NCBI RefSeq assembly: GCF_039555335.1
Contig: NC_092628.1
Coordinates: 32,371,727 to 32,435,726 of the forward strand
Direction: 5' to 3'
Length of the DNA stretch: 64,000 nucleotides
From: Amphiura filiformis
Taxonomy: Eukaryota; Echinodermata; Ophiuroidea; Amphilepidida; Amphiuridae
Positions 23,901 through 38,900 of the stretch are shown here, in pieces. The notes beneath the pieces are model-generated. The model was given only the letters and a program-made list of their open reading frames with translations, was not told the origin of the DNA and searched no databases. The translations under genes were made by a program, and so were the position numbers. Numbering within the stretch: position 1 is the first letter of the stretch; each line of letters opens with the position of its first letter.

Positions 23901-26900
23901 CTGATGTTCAATAAATGACTACACTCCGCCTACCATACACGGAGTGTTCTAAACCACGGGTACATCGTAGGTTTGATTCATTTTACTTAAAGTGAATACA
24001 TTATTTTGTGAAATAATATAAAATTATCATATTTTTATGTCATACATTTGGCAGAAATAATGCAGATAACATCTTGCTCGAAAAATGTGAATATTCAATG
24101 TTGAAGTTAACCTAAAACATCATCAATACATCAACGCACATGTAGTGTATTCTTTTTCTGTACTTTCATGTAGAGTTTAAAACCTATTATATAAAAATAT
24201 CGTCAGCAAGAGCCCGCTTTTTTTTCTTCTTCGCAGTTGTAACGGTCACAGACCAAACAGCAACCCTCACACCCACAGCAGATTATACCGACCCTTCTAC
24301 AACCATCACGTTTGCACAAGGTGCCGTATCAGAGGAACTTATGATTACATTGGCTACTGATACTAATGTAGAAGATATGGAATACTTTCAAGTCATGATA
24401 AGTGTCATGGGAACTACAGCTAATACCGGCACAGTAGATACGGCTTTTATGACTGCGAACGTTTTCATCATAGATCTATCATGTTAGTATTTGTTTTCAT
24501 GGGTTTTTCCTGTTTTTGAATGGCTAAATTGGATGTTATATTCGTACTTGTTATGCTTTTGTTCTTTTGTATTATTTTTCATTTAAACGACTAAAGCAAA
24601 GATTCGTCTGGTATATTCGATTATCACGTCTTCTAATATTTAAACATCCCAGGTTGATATAATGTACTTAATTTTAGTAAACATAGTAACCACACCTAAA
24701 TAATCAAGAACTATTATATTTGAAAGCTAAAAATATTGTTCCGTGTCAGATGTAATTTTGTTTTTAATTTCTTTTCTCTTTTTTAGCAATATTTTGGATA
24801 GATCCTATGTATACCGGTGAAGAAGGCAGCACATTCGCGGTAACTGTTCACAGAGCAGGCTACCTAGGACGAAATACCGATGAAGTTGGTAAGTTAAATG
24901 CTAAGCAACTTAATTGCCCAAAACAGTAAGCCAAAGATATACATGCGAAGCTCAATGTTGATGTATCCCGCATACTGAATAAAGAGCTATCAAATGCATA
25001 AGCACTGCGTAATATGTATTGTCTCATTTCACTAACAAATGGATACATTATTTTGTGATATGACACAATTGTCATATTTTTTTATCGTTTGTTAGGTTGA
25101 AATCATGCTGCTAACTTCTTGCTCGACAAATGTGAATAATCAATGTTGGAGTTAGCCTAAAACAGACTCATTAATATATTAACGTACTCGTACTTGTAGC
25201 GTTCGTACTCTCTTACTGTACTTTTAACAATTAATGCACAGTTTAAAACCTATAAAAATATCATCAGCAAGAGCCCGCTTTCTTTTTATTTCTTCCCAGT
25301 TGTAACGGTCACAGACCAGACAGCAACTCTCACACCCACAACAGATTATACCGACCCTTCTACAACCATCACATTTGCACAAGGTGCCGCATCAGAGGAA
25401 CTTATGATTACATTGGCGACTGATACTAATGTAGAAGATATGGAATACTTTCAAGTCATGATAAGTGTCATGGGAACTACAGCTAATACCGGCACAGTAG
25501 ATACGGCTTTTATGACTGCGAACGTTTTCATCATAGATCTATCATGTTAGTATTTGTTTTCATGGTTTTTTCTTTTTTTTGAATGGCTAAATTGGATGTT
25601 ATATTCGTACTTGTTATGCTTTTGTTCTTTTGTATTATTTTTCATTTAAACGACTAAAGCAAAGATTCGTCTGGTATATTCGATTATCACGTCTTCTAAT
25701 ATTTAAACATCCCAGGTTGATATAATGTACTTAATTTTAGTAAACATAGTAACCACGCCTAAATAATCAAGAACTATTATATTTGAAAGTTAAAAATATT
25801 GTTCCGTGTCAGATGTAATTTTGTTTTAATTTCTTTTCTCTTTTTAGCAATATTTTGGATAGATCCTATGTATACCGGTGAAGAAGGCAGCACATTCGCG
25901 GTAACTGTTCACAGAGCAGGCTACCTAGGACGAAATACCGATGAAGTTGGTAAGTTAAATGCTAAGCAACTTAATTGCCCAAAACAGTAAGCCAAATATA
26001 TACATGCGAAGCTCAATGTTGATGTATCCCGCATACTGAATAAAGAGCTATCAAATGCATAAGCACTGCGTAATATGTATTGTCTCATTTCACTAACAAA
26101 TGGATACATTATTTTGTGATATGACACAATTGTCATATTTTTTTATCGTTTTTTAGGTTGAAATCATGCTGCTAACTTCTTGCTCGACAAATGTGAATAA
26201 TCAATGTTGGAGTTAGCCTAAAACAGGCTCATTAATATATTAACGTACTCGTACTTGTAGCGTTCGTACTCTCTTACTGTACTTTTAACAATTAATGCAC
26301 AGTTTAAAACCTATAAAAATATCATCAGCAAGAGCCCGCTTTCTTTTTATTTCTTCCCAGTTGTAACGGTCACAGACCAGACAGCAACTCTCACACCCAC
26401 AACAGATTATACCGACCCTTCTACAACCATCACATTTGCACAAGGTGCCGCATCAGAGGAACTTATGATTACATTGGCGACTGATACTAATGTAGAAGAT
26501 ATGGAATACTTTCAAGTCATGATAAGTGTCATGGGAACTACAGCTAATACCGGCACAGTAGATACGGCTTTTATGACTGCGAACGTTTTCATCATAGATC
26601 TATCATGTTAGTATTTGTTTTCATGGTTTTTTTCTTGTTTTTTAATGGCTAAATTGGATGTTATATTCGTACCTGTTATGTTTTTGTTCTTTTGTATTAT
26701 TTTTCATTTAAACGACTAAAGCAAAGATTCGTCTGGTATATTCGATTATCACGTCTGATAATATTTAAACATCCCAGGTTGATATAATGTACTTAATTTT
26801 AGTAAACATAGTAACCACGCCTAAATAATCAAGAACTATTATATTTGAAAGTTAAAAATATTGTTCCGTGTCAAATGTAATTTTGTTTTTAATTTCTTTT

Positions 26901-29900
26901 CTCTTTTTTTAGCAATATTTTGGATAGATCCTATGTATACCGGTGAAGAAGGCAGCACATTCGCGGTAACTGTTCACAGAGCAGGCTACCTAGGACGAAA
27001 TACCGATGAAGTTGGTAAGTTAAATGCTAAGCAACTTAATTGCCCAAAACAGTAAGCCAAATATATACATGCGAAGCTCAATGTTGATGTATCCCGCATA
27101 CTGAATAAAGAGCTATCAAATGCATAAGCACTGCGTAATATGTATTGTCTCATTTCACTAACAAATGGATACATTATTTTGTGATATGACACAATTGTCA
27201 TATTTTTTTATCGTTTGTTAGGTTGAAATCATGCTGCTAACTTCTTGCTCGACAAATGTGAATAATCAATGTTGGAGTTAGCCTAAAACAGGCTCATTAA
27301 TATATTAACGTACTCGTACTTGTAGCGTTCGTACTCTCTTACTGTACTTTTAACAATTAATGCACAGTTTAAAACCTATAAAAATATCATCAGCAAGAGC
27401 CCGCTTTCTTTTTATTTCTTCCCAGTTGTAACGGTCACAGACCAGACAGCAACTCTCACACCCACAACAGATTATACCGACCCTTCTACAACCATCACAT
27501 TTGCACAAGGTGCCGCATCAGAGGAACTTATGATTACATTGGCGACTGATACTAATGTAGAAGATATGGAATACTTTCAAGTCATGATAAGTGTCATGGG
27601 AACTACAGCTAATACCGGCACAGTAGATACGGCTTTTATGACTGCGAACGTTTTCATCATAGATCTATCATGTTAGTATTTGTTTTCATGGTTTTCTTGT
27701 TTTTGAATGGCTAAATTGGATGTTATATTCGTACCTGTTATGTTTTTGTTCTTTTGTATTATTTTTCATTTAAACGACTAAAGCAAAGATTCGTCTGGTA
27801 TATTCGATTATCACGTCTGATAATATTTAAACATCCCAGGTTGATATAATGTACTTAATTTTAGTAAACATAGTAACCACGCCTAAATAATCAAGAACTA
27901 TTATATTTGAAAGTTAAAAATATTGTTCCGTGTCAGATGTAATTTTGTTTTTAATTTCTTTTCTCTTTTTAGCAATATTTTGGATAGATCCTATGTATAC
28001 CGGTGAAGAAGGCAGCACATTCGCGGTAACTGTTCACAGAGCAGGCTACCTAGGACGAAATACCGATGAAGTTGGTAAGTTAAATGCTAAGTAACTTAAT
28101 TGCCCAAAACAGTAAGCCAAAGATATACATGCGAAGCTCAATGTTGATGTCTCCCGCATACTGAATAAAGAGCTATCAAATGCATAAGCACTGCGTAATA
28201 TGTATTGTCTCATTTCACTAACAAATGGATGCATTATTTTGTGATATGACACAATTGTCATATTTTTTTATCGTTTGTTAGGTTGAAATCATGCTGCTAA
28301 CTTCTTGCTCGACAAATGTGAATAATCAATGTTGGAGTTAGCCTAAAACAGGCTCATTAATATATTAACGTACTCGTACTTGTAGCGTTCGTACTCTCTT
28401 ACTGTACTTTTAACAATTAATGCAGTTTAAAACCTATAAAAATATCATCAGCAAGAGCCCGCTTTCTTTTTATTTCTTCCCAGTTGTAACGGTCACAGAC
28501 CAGACAGCAACTCTCACACCCACAACAGATTATACCGACCCTTCTACAACCATCACATTTGCACAAGGTGCCGCATCAGAGGAACTTATGATTACATTGG
28601 CGACTGATACTAATGTAGAAGATATGGAATACTTTCAAGTCATGATAAGTGTCATGGGAACTACAGCTAATACCGGCACAGTAGATACGGCTTTTATGAC
28701 TGCGAACGTTTTCATCATAGATCTATCATGTTAGTATTTGTTTTCATGGTTTTTTCTTGTTTTTGAATGGCTAAATTGGATGTTATATTCGTACTTGTTA
28801 TGCTTTTGTTCTTTTGTATTATTTTTCATTTAAACGACTAAAGCAAAGATTCGTCTGGTATATTCGATTATCACGTCTTCTAATATTTAAACATCCCAGG
28901 TTGATATAATGTACTTAATTTTAGTAAACATAGTAACCACGCCTAAATAATCAAGAACTATTATATTTGAAAGTTAAAAATATTGTTCCGTGTCAAATGT
29001 AATTTTGTTTTTAATTTCTTTTCTCTTTTTTAGCAATATTTTGGATAGATCCTATGTATACCGGTGAAGAAGGCAGCACATTCGCGGTAACTGTTCACAG
29101 AGCAGGCTACCTAGGACGAAATACCGATGAAGTTGGTAAGTTAAATACTAAGCATCTTAATTGCCCAAAACAGTAAGCCAAAGATATACATGCGAAGCTC
29201 AATGTTGATGTCTCCCGCATACTGAATAAAGAGCTATCAAATGCATAAGCACTGCGTAATATGTATTGTCTCATTTCGCTAACAAATGGATACATTATTT
29301 TGTGATATGACACAATTGTCATATTTTTTTTATCGTTTGTTAGGTTGAAATCATGCTGCTAACTTCTTGCTCGACAAATGTGAATAATCAATGTTGAGTT
29401 AGCCTAAAACAGGCTCATTAATATATTAACGTACTCGTACTTGTAGCGTTCGTACTCTCTTACTGTACTTTTAACAATTAATGCGCAGTTTAAAACCTAT
29501 ACAAATATCATCAGCAAGAGCCCGCTTTCTTTTTATTTCTTCCCAGTTGTAACGGTCACAGACCAGACAGCAACTCTCACACCCACAACAGATTATACCG
29601 ACCCTTCTACAACCATCACATTTGCACAAGGTGCCGCATCAGAGGAACTTATGATTACATTGGCGACTGATACTAATGTAGAAGATATGGAATACTTTCA
29701 AGTCATGATAAGTGTCATGGGAACTACAGCTAATACCGGCACAGTAGATACGGCTTTTATGACTGCGAACGTTTTCATCATAGATCTATCATGTTAGTAT
29801 TTGTTTTCATGGTTTTTCTTGTTTTGAATGGCTAAATTGGATGTTATATTCGTACCTGTTATGTTTTTGTTCTTTTGTGTTATTTTTCATTTAAACGACT

Positions 29901-32900
29901 AAAGCAAAGATTCGTCTGGTATTCGATTATCACGTCTTCTAATATTTGAACATCCCAGGTTGATATAATGTACTAAATTTTAGTAAACATAGTAACCATG
30001 CCTAAATAATCAAGAACTATTATATTTGAAAGCTAAAAATATTGTTCCGTGTCAGATGTAATTTTGTTTTTAATTTCTTTTCTTTTTTAGCAATATTTTG
30101 GATAGATCCTATGTATACCGGTGAAGAAGGCAGCACATTCGCGGTAACTGTTCACAGAGCAGGCTACCTAGGACGAAATACCGATGAAGTTGGTAAGTTA
30201 AATACTAAGCATCTTAATTGCCCAAAACAGTAAGCCAAAGATATACATGCGAAGCTCAATGTTGATGTATCCCGCATACTGAATAAAGAGCTATCAAATG
30301 CATAAGCACTGCGTAATACGTATTGTCTCATTTCACTAACAAATGGATACATTATTTTGTGATATGACACAATTGTCATATTTTTTTTATCGTTTGTTAG
30401 GTTGAAATCATGCTGCTAACTTCTTGCTCGACAAATGTGAATAATCAATGTTGGAGTTAGCCTAAAACAGGCTCATTAATATATTAACGTACTCGTACTT
30501 GTAGCGTTCGTACTCTCTTACTGTACTTTTAACAATTAATGCACAGTTTAAAACCTATAAAAATATCATCAGCAAGAGCCCGCTTTCTTTTTATGTCTTC
30601 CCAGTTGTAACGGTCACAGACCAGACAGCAACTCTCACACCCACAACAGATTATACCGACCCTTCTACAACCATCACATTTGCACAAGGTGCCGCATCAG
30701 AGGAACTTATGATTACATTGGCGACTGATACTAATGTAGAAGATATGGAATACTTTCAAGTCATGATAAGTGTCATGGGAACTACAGCTAATACCGGCAC
30801 AGTAGATACGGCTTTTATGACTGCGAACATTTTCATCATAGACCTATCATGTTAGTATCAATTTTGTTTTCATGTGTTTTTTTCTTTCTTGTTTTTGAAT
30901 GACTAAAGCAAAAAAAGTGGTATTCTAGATGTTATCATTATATCTGTTTCTTTGCATGTTTGTGTGTTTATTTGTTTTTTGGGCGTTTTTTTAGTTTTGC
31001 TTTTAAACGACGAAAGCATAGATTCGTAATTGTCTAATACTTGAACCCAGGTCAACACGTAAAGGCAATCTTGCAATGTTATCGTTGCTACATTAACACA
31101 GTCTTTTCCAGAAAATAAAAAGATGTTGAATCAAAACCGTACTATGATGTGGAATACGCTGACGAAGATATGTAATAATCGGATTAACTACCGAGCGGTA
31201 CCTTTGCATTGAACCAAAGTATTAATACTTTGATTGAACCATATCGACATGCTGATATGCTGATCACTCGCACCTGTAAGATTAGTATCTTTGAAAAGAC
31301 TGGCATTGTATTCAATCTCTGATTGCAGACATACACAGGTGATGAGTGCAACTTTCTTGCAGTGCAGCGCGGAATATTCAAAATTATTTTCACTTATTGC
31401 TATGGTAGTTAATCCGATTTATTACGTAACATCGCAAGCGTATACTTTCAAGTCATAAGTTTATGGGAACTACAGCTAATACTAGCAAATTGGATTTTTC
31501 GGCTGTTGATTTATCGTGTGAGTTTGGAACGTCTATACCGAGAGAGTTAACCATATAATGTTAACAACGCATTTTAACATGAATTAATATGTTTGTCACA
31601 AACCTCTCTTCGTTATAAACTGCTGGCATACTAGAATAACAAATCTCGATTTTGCTTGTATCATTACACCCGATTAGGTTTAGGGCGGGATATAAAAGGA
31701 GTACAAGAAGTATCTGTTGGTGTATGCATTTATGTATGTCACCAATCCTTGTGCAAATCTTTGAAATCATACAAAATCAGCCAAGATTAGCCCCAGTAAT
31801 TGGACCATTTTATACGTCTATTTCTAGCAATATTTTGGATCGATCCTATGTATATCGATGAAGAAGGAGCTACCTTAACTGTAGCTATTCATAGAGGAGG
31901 ACATATTGGACGTAACAATGATGAAGTCGGTAAGCAATATATAGGTCAATAATTTAATATATTATATCATACGATATTATTAAGAGGATTAAAATTCGGC
32001 TTTACCGTATCTTTGATGTAGTGTGCTAAGGCCGATGCTTTGTGATAGAGCTTACGCGTATACGCCGTTATGCTACCATATATTCAATATAGCTATTGCC
32101 CAACATGAAACAAATTGCACCCTGACGGCATTTTGGTACAATTTTTTACCGTATTTTGTTGGTGCTTGTACACCATTGACACAACATGGACACAATTCCC
32201 AGGCGGTGTTTGCACTTAAATAATGAGACAAATAAAGCTGGCATGCAAGAGGACTGGTATGAATTATGCAAAGGAGATAGGAAGGCTAACTATAATTATA
32301 GGTTAATGAACGCGTATTACTTATTGCGAGAGAAATTAGACAAAATAATGCACGCGTGCTGATGTTGATGCGTCTAATGCACGAGCCCCGAAGGGGGGAG
32401 TGCAATAAGTAATACAAGTTTATTAATCTATTTCATACACGAGAAGAAAAAAACACGTGATTTTTACTTTTTTATATAACAAATTATCACTAAAAATGTT
32501 GGAAAACAGAACCAAATCTAAATGCATCAACCCGCCCGAAAAATAAATCAATCCTACGCGACGCGAACTCGCGCGAAACACTGCGCGTAGTACGCGGAGT
32601 GCACAATATACACAATCAATGCATGTTTCGTACTTTTCTAACAGCTTTTCTGATTGGCTGCTTTGATATAAGAGTGTATGAAGAGGTATCATTTCCGCTC
32701 AAACGCACATTCAATGTGCGTGATTTTACTCACGCCAAAGACGTTCGTATTGCTACTCTAGAACCACAAGACCTATTGAAATAATAATGCAATTACTGAC
32801 TTACCTTATTCATTTTTTAAGATCAATGTATTAATATCAAGAAATACACTGCAGTGTTAAAGTTAACTAAAACTGAAAAATATGACTCCTGCCACTGCCA

Positions 32901-35900
32901 TCCCACGTGCCTGAAGATGTTGTTTTTTCCTTCCTGAATCATAATGTTTTCATGTCAGCATTATCTTAATATTTTGGTAGTAAAGAAAATTCCGGTCACA
33001 CCGATCAGCACAGATTAATTTGATTTATTTGCATTAAATATACCAAACAAGTGCATAAAATATAACAACCATTTCTGTCTGACCATATACCTACCAGAGT
33101 TGCACTGAAATAAGTCTTTTTAAAAGTCATGTCTTTTAAAAAGCTAGTAATGGAATAATTCGAAGTGGGTAACGTTTATGATACACAGCAAAATTTCGCT
33201 GAATTCCTATTAGCAACTTGTTGACACAGTGACACAGGGCAACATTCGCATACTATGCATGAATATTGTATTGTTCAAAACTTGGAGCAGTATTCTTATT
33301 AAGGGTATACGATATATTGTTGGTCGAAGCAGCAACAAAATGAAGTTCACAGCATCTTGCGAATGGTAGTGAGCTTTAGCAAAAATTGCATTGCTCAATT
33401 CATAGCGAGCGTGTAGAAGAATTCAAATATCACAGATGTACTTTTGTAGGTCCTGTGGTTCTTGAGTTATGTTGTAAAGAGGGCTGAAACAACAACACTT
33501 TTGTAAAACGTATATAACCCATTAACAACAATAAATTAAGCAGGTTTTCAAAGTATATGATTTGTAGAATGAACTTTTACAAAACATCAAAGTGTTATTT
33601 TTCAATAATATATTGATTCAGATAATGAAAATCGACTTTTTTTTTGTCTGCTTCGACCAACAATACCTCGTATAACCTTAATCTGTAATTATATGATGAA
33701 CTTCCTGACAAGGGATATTGTGTCTTTGTTTGCAGACATTGTAATAACACCTGTTACTGCCACAGCACTTGATTACACCGCACCAGCTGCCTCTGTCACT
33801 TACGCTGAAGGTGCTGTGGTGGAAGAACTATCCATAGCTCTTGCAACTGATCCCATACTGGAAGGTATAGAGTACTTTCAGATTACAATTAGTGTCATGG
33901 GAACCACTGCAACGACAGGAAGTGTGGATGTTGCGTTCATGACAGCAGATATATTTATACTCGATCTATCATGTAAGTAACATTTTAAACAAGTGTACTA
34001 ATAATATTCGTAACACTCGATATTATTATAGATGTTTTTGCCACACAAAGACGCCGAATTCGGAAATCATGCTCAAAATAGGGGCATACGATCTTATATT
34101 ATGAAACTGGTTAAATTTTTTCACAACTGATTTTTTTTGGCATATTTATAATATTTACACGCGTCCCAACTTGCACCTAAATGGAATCGGCCAAATTTGA
34201 TGTCTTTGTAGGTCAACAGAGCAAAGTTCGACATAAAATCACAATTATGACTTTATGTCCTCCCATAGAACTGCATGTTAAATGGCCAAAATAACCAGTT
34301 GGATTTCTTTCACTTTGTCTGGTTACTTAAATGGACAGAAACCCTTTCCAGCAATTAATTAAAATTTGACCTTTCCTTTTTCTAGCCATTTTCTGGATTG
34401 AAGAAGCCCAATATCTCGCTTTTGAGGAAACAACTTTGACCGTGACATTCCACAGAGGTGGTTATATCAGTCGAGCTGACACCATCAGTAAGTTTAGCAT
34501 TATCAAAATGGAGTTAATACCCGTCAATAAATTATGTACATGACAGTGTCTGTACCGTATAAAACAATCATGATAATTAGAATTACTGCCTACTACATCG
34601 TCATACAATCGAAAATCTTTTTGAGATTTTTGTACAACTGGGAACCTTTACATAATGCTACATAATGTTTATGTAAAAATTTGTTGCAGATGAGATTACA
34701 TATGAAAAGGGTTGGCTACAAAACGATTCTCTTATAAATGCATCTACGCACAGCTTCCAACTCGATACACCCGATTACACAGATTTTTCCAAGCACAGCG
34801 AGTCTAGCCTCTACATAGGCTATATACTACACGGTTGAGTACATAGCATCATAAGAGCTGTGTGAGATGGTGTGAGATCTAGCTGGTGACTAGTGGAAAA
34901 TACGGCATATGTGATTGGGTTTTGTCAAAACCCCGAATGTTCCCTTCATCCAATCAGAAAAGTTTTATATCAAACGATTTTATATCTGCAATTTAAATCA
35001 ATTATTAAGTTGAATAAATTGTGTATTTCTTTGTACAGTGGTTACCTACAGTGATGCACGTGCAACTGATCCAGAAGACTACAGTCCAGTGGGCGATGGA
35101 ATGATCACATTTACTGATGATGTAACTGCAGTGACTAAAACCATTGCAATTCATCCGGATAATGAGCTAGAATACAATGAAATGTTTACACTGTCAATAA
35201 GCGTCATAAGTGGGTCTGCTACAGAGATGACGGGTCAAATAGAATCACCAGCGACATCGGAGGTTATCATCAAAGATCGTAAGTTTTGCATATGTGACCC
35301 GGCAGCACAAATGAGCCGTAAATTCCCTAAATTGTATTCTGAGTTACGGTGTAAAATGTGTACGAAGGTCGTATTCATCGGTAACTAAGCTGGTCCGATG
35401 TCTCATTTTGATAGTCAAAAACTAATCAATAATCCTATTGTTGAAGTGGATAATAAGCTTCTACCTTAGATGGCTACAGAACTTTTAATAGCTCTGGTCT
35501 TTGTTTGCTTTTGCTAAATCCTGTTCAAGTGGTGGATTACCAGGCATTGTATTTTGTACAGGTATGCATAACCAACAATTAACAATGAGAGAACTTTCTT
35601 AAACCTCGTTGACTTGGGGATGATTTGAAATGACCGCCAATTATGACTGTTTGATATTTATTGCCAGCAATGTGGAAAAAGAGACACATGTAAAAACGTA
35701 AAAAGCTATAGTTTTGTTGAAGGAGCAAAGTTTAACAAACCATAACCCCGCTTCTGGATATCGTTTGAAGTCAAATGATATACCATTTTTAAGTTTATGA
35801 TGTTTATTTTTTAAACACGAAATAAAACAAAATTGACCGGGGGAGGAATTTACGGCTCATTCGCCTTGAACGGTTGCATATTGGAATACTATAGTATCAC

Positions 35901-38900
35901 AATACAAGAATACGTGAGTATCGCGGTTTGCACATATGGATTTGGCTTGAGCTGCTGTAAAAGATTATCATTGTCCGATTTTAGCCGTTTAATCGTATTT
36001 TGTCACTTTTTCGTTTCTGTGAATGGCTGTTGTTTTAAATCATCTTCTCAGTGATTAAGTCATTATCCAGAATGATTAAGCTTTATTCCAACTTTGGTAT
36101 TGTATATCTGAATTCTTTATCCGTGTGTTTACGTCGTCTTGCATCGTCTCTGGAATCATACAATCAATAAAGTCAAATGTCCTACAGCAATATTTACTCC
36201 GTAAATCATGTTATAGTAGAGTTTTTACTTTCTCAGTAATCAGTATGATTCTATTGCATCATATTTTCAGCAACTTGGTATGTATTTGATTGCGCTGATT
36301 ATACCGTTATTGAGTCATCTGGAACAGTTGATATTACCATACGAAGAGATGGGGATACACGCACCATGGGCCATGTCTGTGAGTATTAAACATTATGTAG
36401 CTCAATACAAAGTCACAAGTTACCATTTTTCTTTAAATCCATTCTGAGATCAACTTATAAGCACTCCATTATATGACATTATAAGCAAAGGCATGGACGT
36501 ATGAAATAACCATATAAACAAGAAAATTGCTGCAAAGAGACCTTGCCCTTAGTAGATTTACGTCTATAATAATTTGCATCTACATCTTTCTTCTTTTCTT
36601 ACCAGTGCTTTCAACTAGAGATATGTCAACACCAACCGATTTAACAGCAACTTCTTCTAGCAATGCTGATTTTGACGCAGTCGTTTCTACACAAGTCGAC
36701 TTTGCACCTGGCGTCGATTTCCAAACCGTCACAATAACCATAGCTCATGATTTCCTGTTTGAAAAAGATGAACAATTTCAAGTGTATCTTCACAATCCAG
36801 ACACCGCCGAAGCGCTCGGGGATCTTCATAAAGCGATTGTTACGATTTTTGATGACGATGATGTTTGTGAGTTTCATGCTTTTAAAACACTGATACCATG
36901 ATAAAGCCGTGCTATAATGAAAGACAAAGATAAGAAGACTAGTTTGCGTCTGACGTCACTGTCAATCAAATTCTCTACGATCCTTGATTGGCTAATAGCG
37001 CGTATAAGGAAGGTCGATTCTAAAAGGAACAGCAGTGAATGGCGAAAAATACGTACTCTTACAAGGCAAAAAGCAACTTTTCTAGGCATTATGGACATGG
37101 TGCCTTCGCCAAAAACGTTTCCTACTATTACCTTTGATATGGTTTGTATGTTAAAAGGTGCAAAATTAACAATAAGGCGCCCGGTTTTACCGCCGCGTTC
37201 AGCAACTCATATCATCACGACACTTGTAAACAAACCGTGCTCGGAGTTTGATTGACAGATGGCGTCAGACGCAAACTAGTCTTTTTATCTTTGTCTACCA
37301 TTATAGTTACAGGTACTCGTTACGTATGAAGTGATGACTTGCTTGACTAAATAACATTGCTACACTCACGGTTGTTTGATGTGGTCATTTATTAGTTTTT
37401 CAAAAAAACCATCACGTACAACCCAATTTTAGGCTTAAACACATTAAAGCGGTATCATGCTAATATATACAGATGCATTTGAGTCATTTTCAACTTTAAT
37501 TTCCCCTTATTTACAACATTATTCATTTTCACAGCATTTTTAAAGCTTTTTTGGATATAAAATGTATCTATTTATGGTGGCGTTATTTGGGTGGCGCTAT
37601 TTAGATACTGGGATTTACTCTTTCAGGCTTTTATTACAAATAATTCCTTTTATTTTTTTGATGAAATATGTTTATAAAATATCCTTGTTGCTTTTTTCAC
37701 CTATTCCACCTGTTTTTATTGGCAGTATTGATTACCTACCCCTTGCAAATTAAGAAATATGATTTATGATAAATAGTGCCACCTATAGTTTGCATTTACC
37801 TAAGAATGAAGCCAATTCTATACATCAAACAACCGTGCACTAGGCCCGGAACACTAGGATAAAAACATGCAAATAATATCACAATAAATTCAGATAGTTA
37901 AGAGTCATCTATTCTTTTCGTAACTGATTCTGAGTAACACGGCATACGAAGACTTTTTATCTTATAACCCAGCTCAATATCATAATACAGTTACTCCATT
38001 TCACTTGTAGAATTGAAAACAAGAAAACAGCGTCATTCACTTACATCTGAGTAAGCACACGATGTATCGCCAAAAGCATTTTTTGATACAAAATGACTAT
38101 TCTATATGAAAGGTATTTGTCATTTAAGATTTTTTTTCTTGTCATATTTCCTATTCACCAGCTGTTTTTGCATTCAAGAAAGCTGTCTATCGTGCGACAG
38201 ATAGTGATAGATCTATTGAAGTACAAATTATACGATCAGGTCTGATAGGGGTCGCAGGATCTGTTGGTAAGTGTGTGCCCATTATGACGGGGTAGGTATG
38301 TGGGGTGCGTTGGGGTGTGTGTATGTAGGTTAGATATGAGAGTGTGTACTACGGGTGGATTGCTTGGGATGAGTAGGTGTGTGTGTTTATTATTGTGATA
38401 ACGACTGCTTGCATGCATTATTATCGTGGTTTCCTAAAAGTGACGAACCCTGAGTACTGGACTATTAATAGCTTAATATAGCTGTCCCATTTATTTTACA
38501 AAACGATGAGGGCGACATTAACGTAATTAACTAGTGGAATTGCGATTTATCGTTGCATGCGCTCGGCGAAACGCGTAATGAACTTTAAAAGCTAAGTTAA
38601 TCAGGATATCATTTGATGGCTGGTGATAAGTATGTGCGTATTGTGCAGATGGGTGCGTGGCTCGTGCAGAGTGTGTATGTTAGGGTGTTGTGGAAAGAGG
38701 TGGGATGCGGTGTGGATGTAGTGCTGTGTTGCGATAAGGACTGATTGCATCGGACACTTTAATATATGTATGATACGTTCACGTGAAAAGACTTCAAAAA
38801 ATAATCATACTGCGTCATCTATATGAAGCTCTACGAGCATTATTCAATCGACGACGAGCCGGGATTGGTCCCTCAATATGAAAAAAATCTCAATTTACAC

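Larger units (their letters stand above)
24237..30860 (+). repeat. Tandem array 2: six near-identical units of about 1.06 kb
   Basis: Short exons start at 24787, 25848, 26913, 27973, 29034 and 30091, with spacings of 1057-1065 bp. Exons and introns are nearly identical across the six units and differ mainly in T-run length and scattered substitutions. Unit length, sequence and exon sizes differ from array 1, so this is a separate amplification. It begins within module 19 and ends just after the long exon at 30850. Confidence 0.95.
30851..31827. other. Intron at the end of array 2
   Basis: Array similarity fades after about 30,900. The interval contains a dead long exon split by a MITE; nothing else recognised. 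Confidence 0.6.
31930..33735. other. Intron of module 26
   Basis: Holds one copy of a dispersed palindromic repeat (about 32,290-32,610) and a hairpin element (33,298-33,682). Otherwise AT-rich with nothing recognised. Confidence 0.55.

Noticed and set aside
24860-30379. Recurring 71-residue minus-strand frames starting M-T-I-V-S-Y-H-K
   Set aside because: They run antisense across a short exon and its intron in each array-2 unit and are copied with the unit; no independent coding sign.
35038-35388. ATG at the start of the module 27 long exon as a possible gene start
   Set aside because: The exon is internal with a good acceptor and is in frame with upstream modules; the ATG is coincidental.
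36917-37255. Open frame of about 112 codons
   Set aside because: It lies within the 395-bp inverted-repeat element and has no recognisable protein features.
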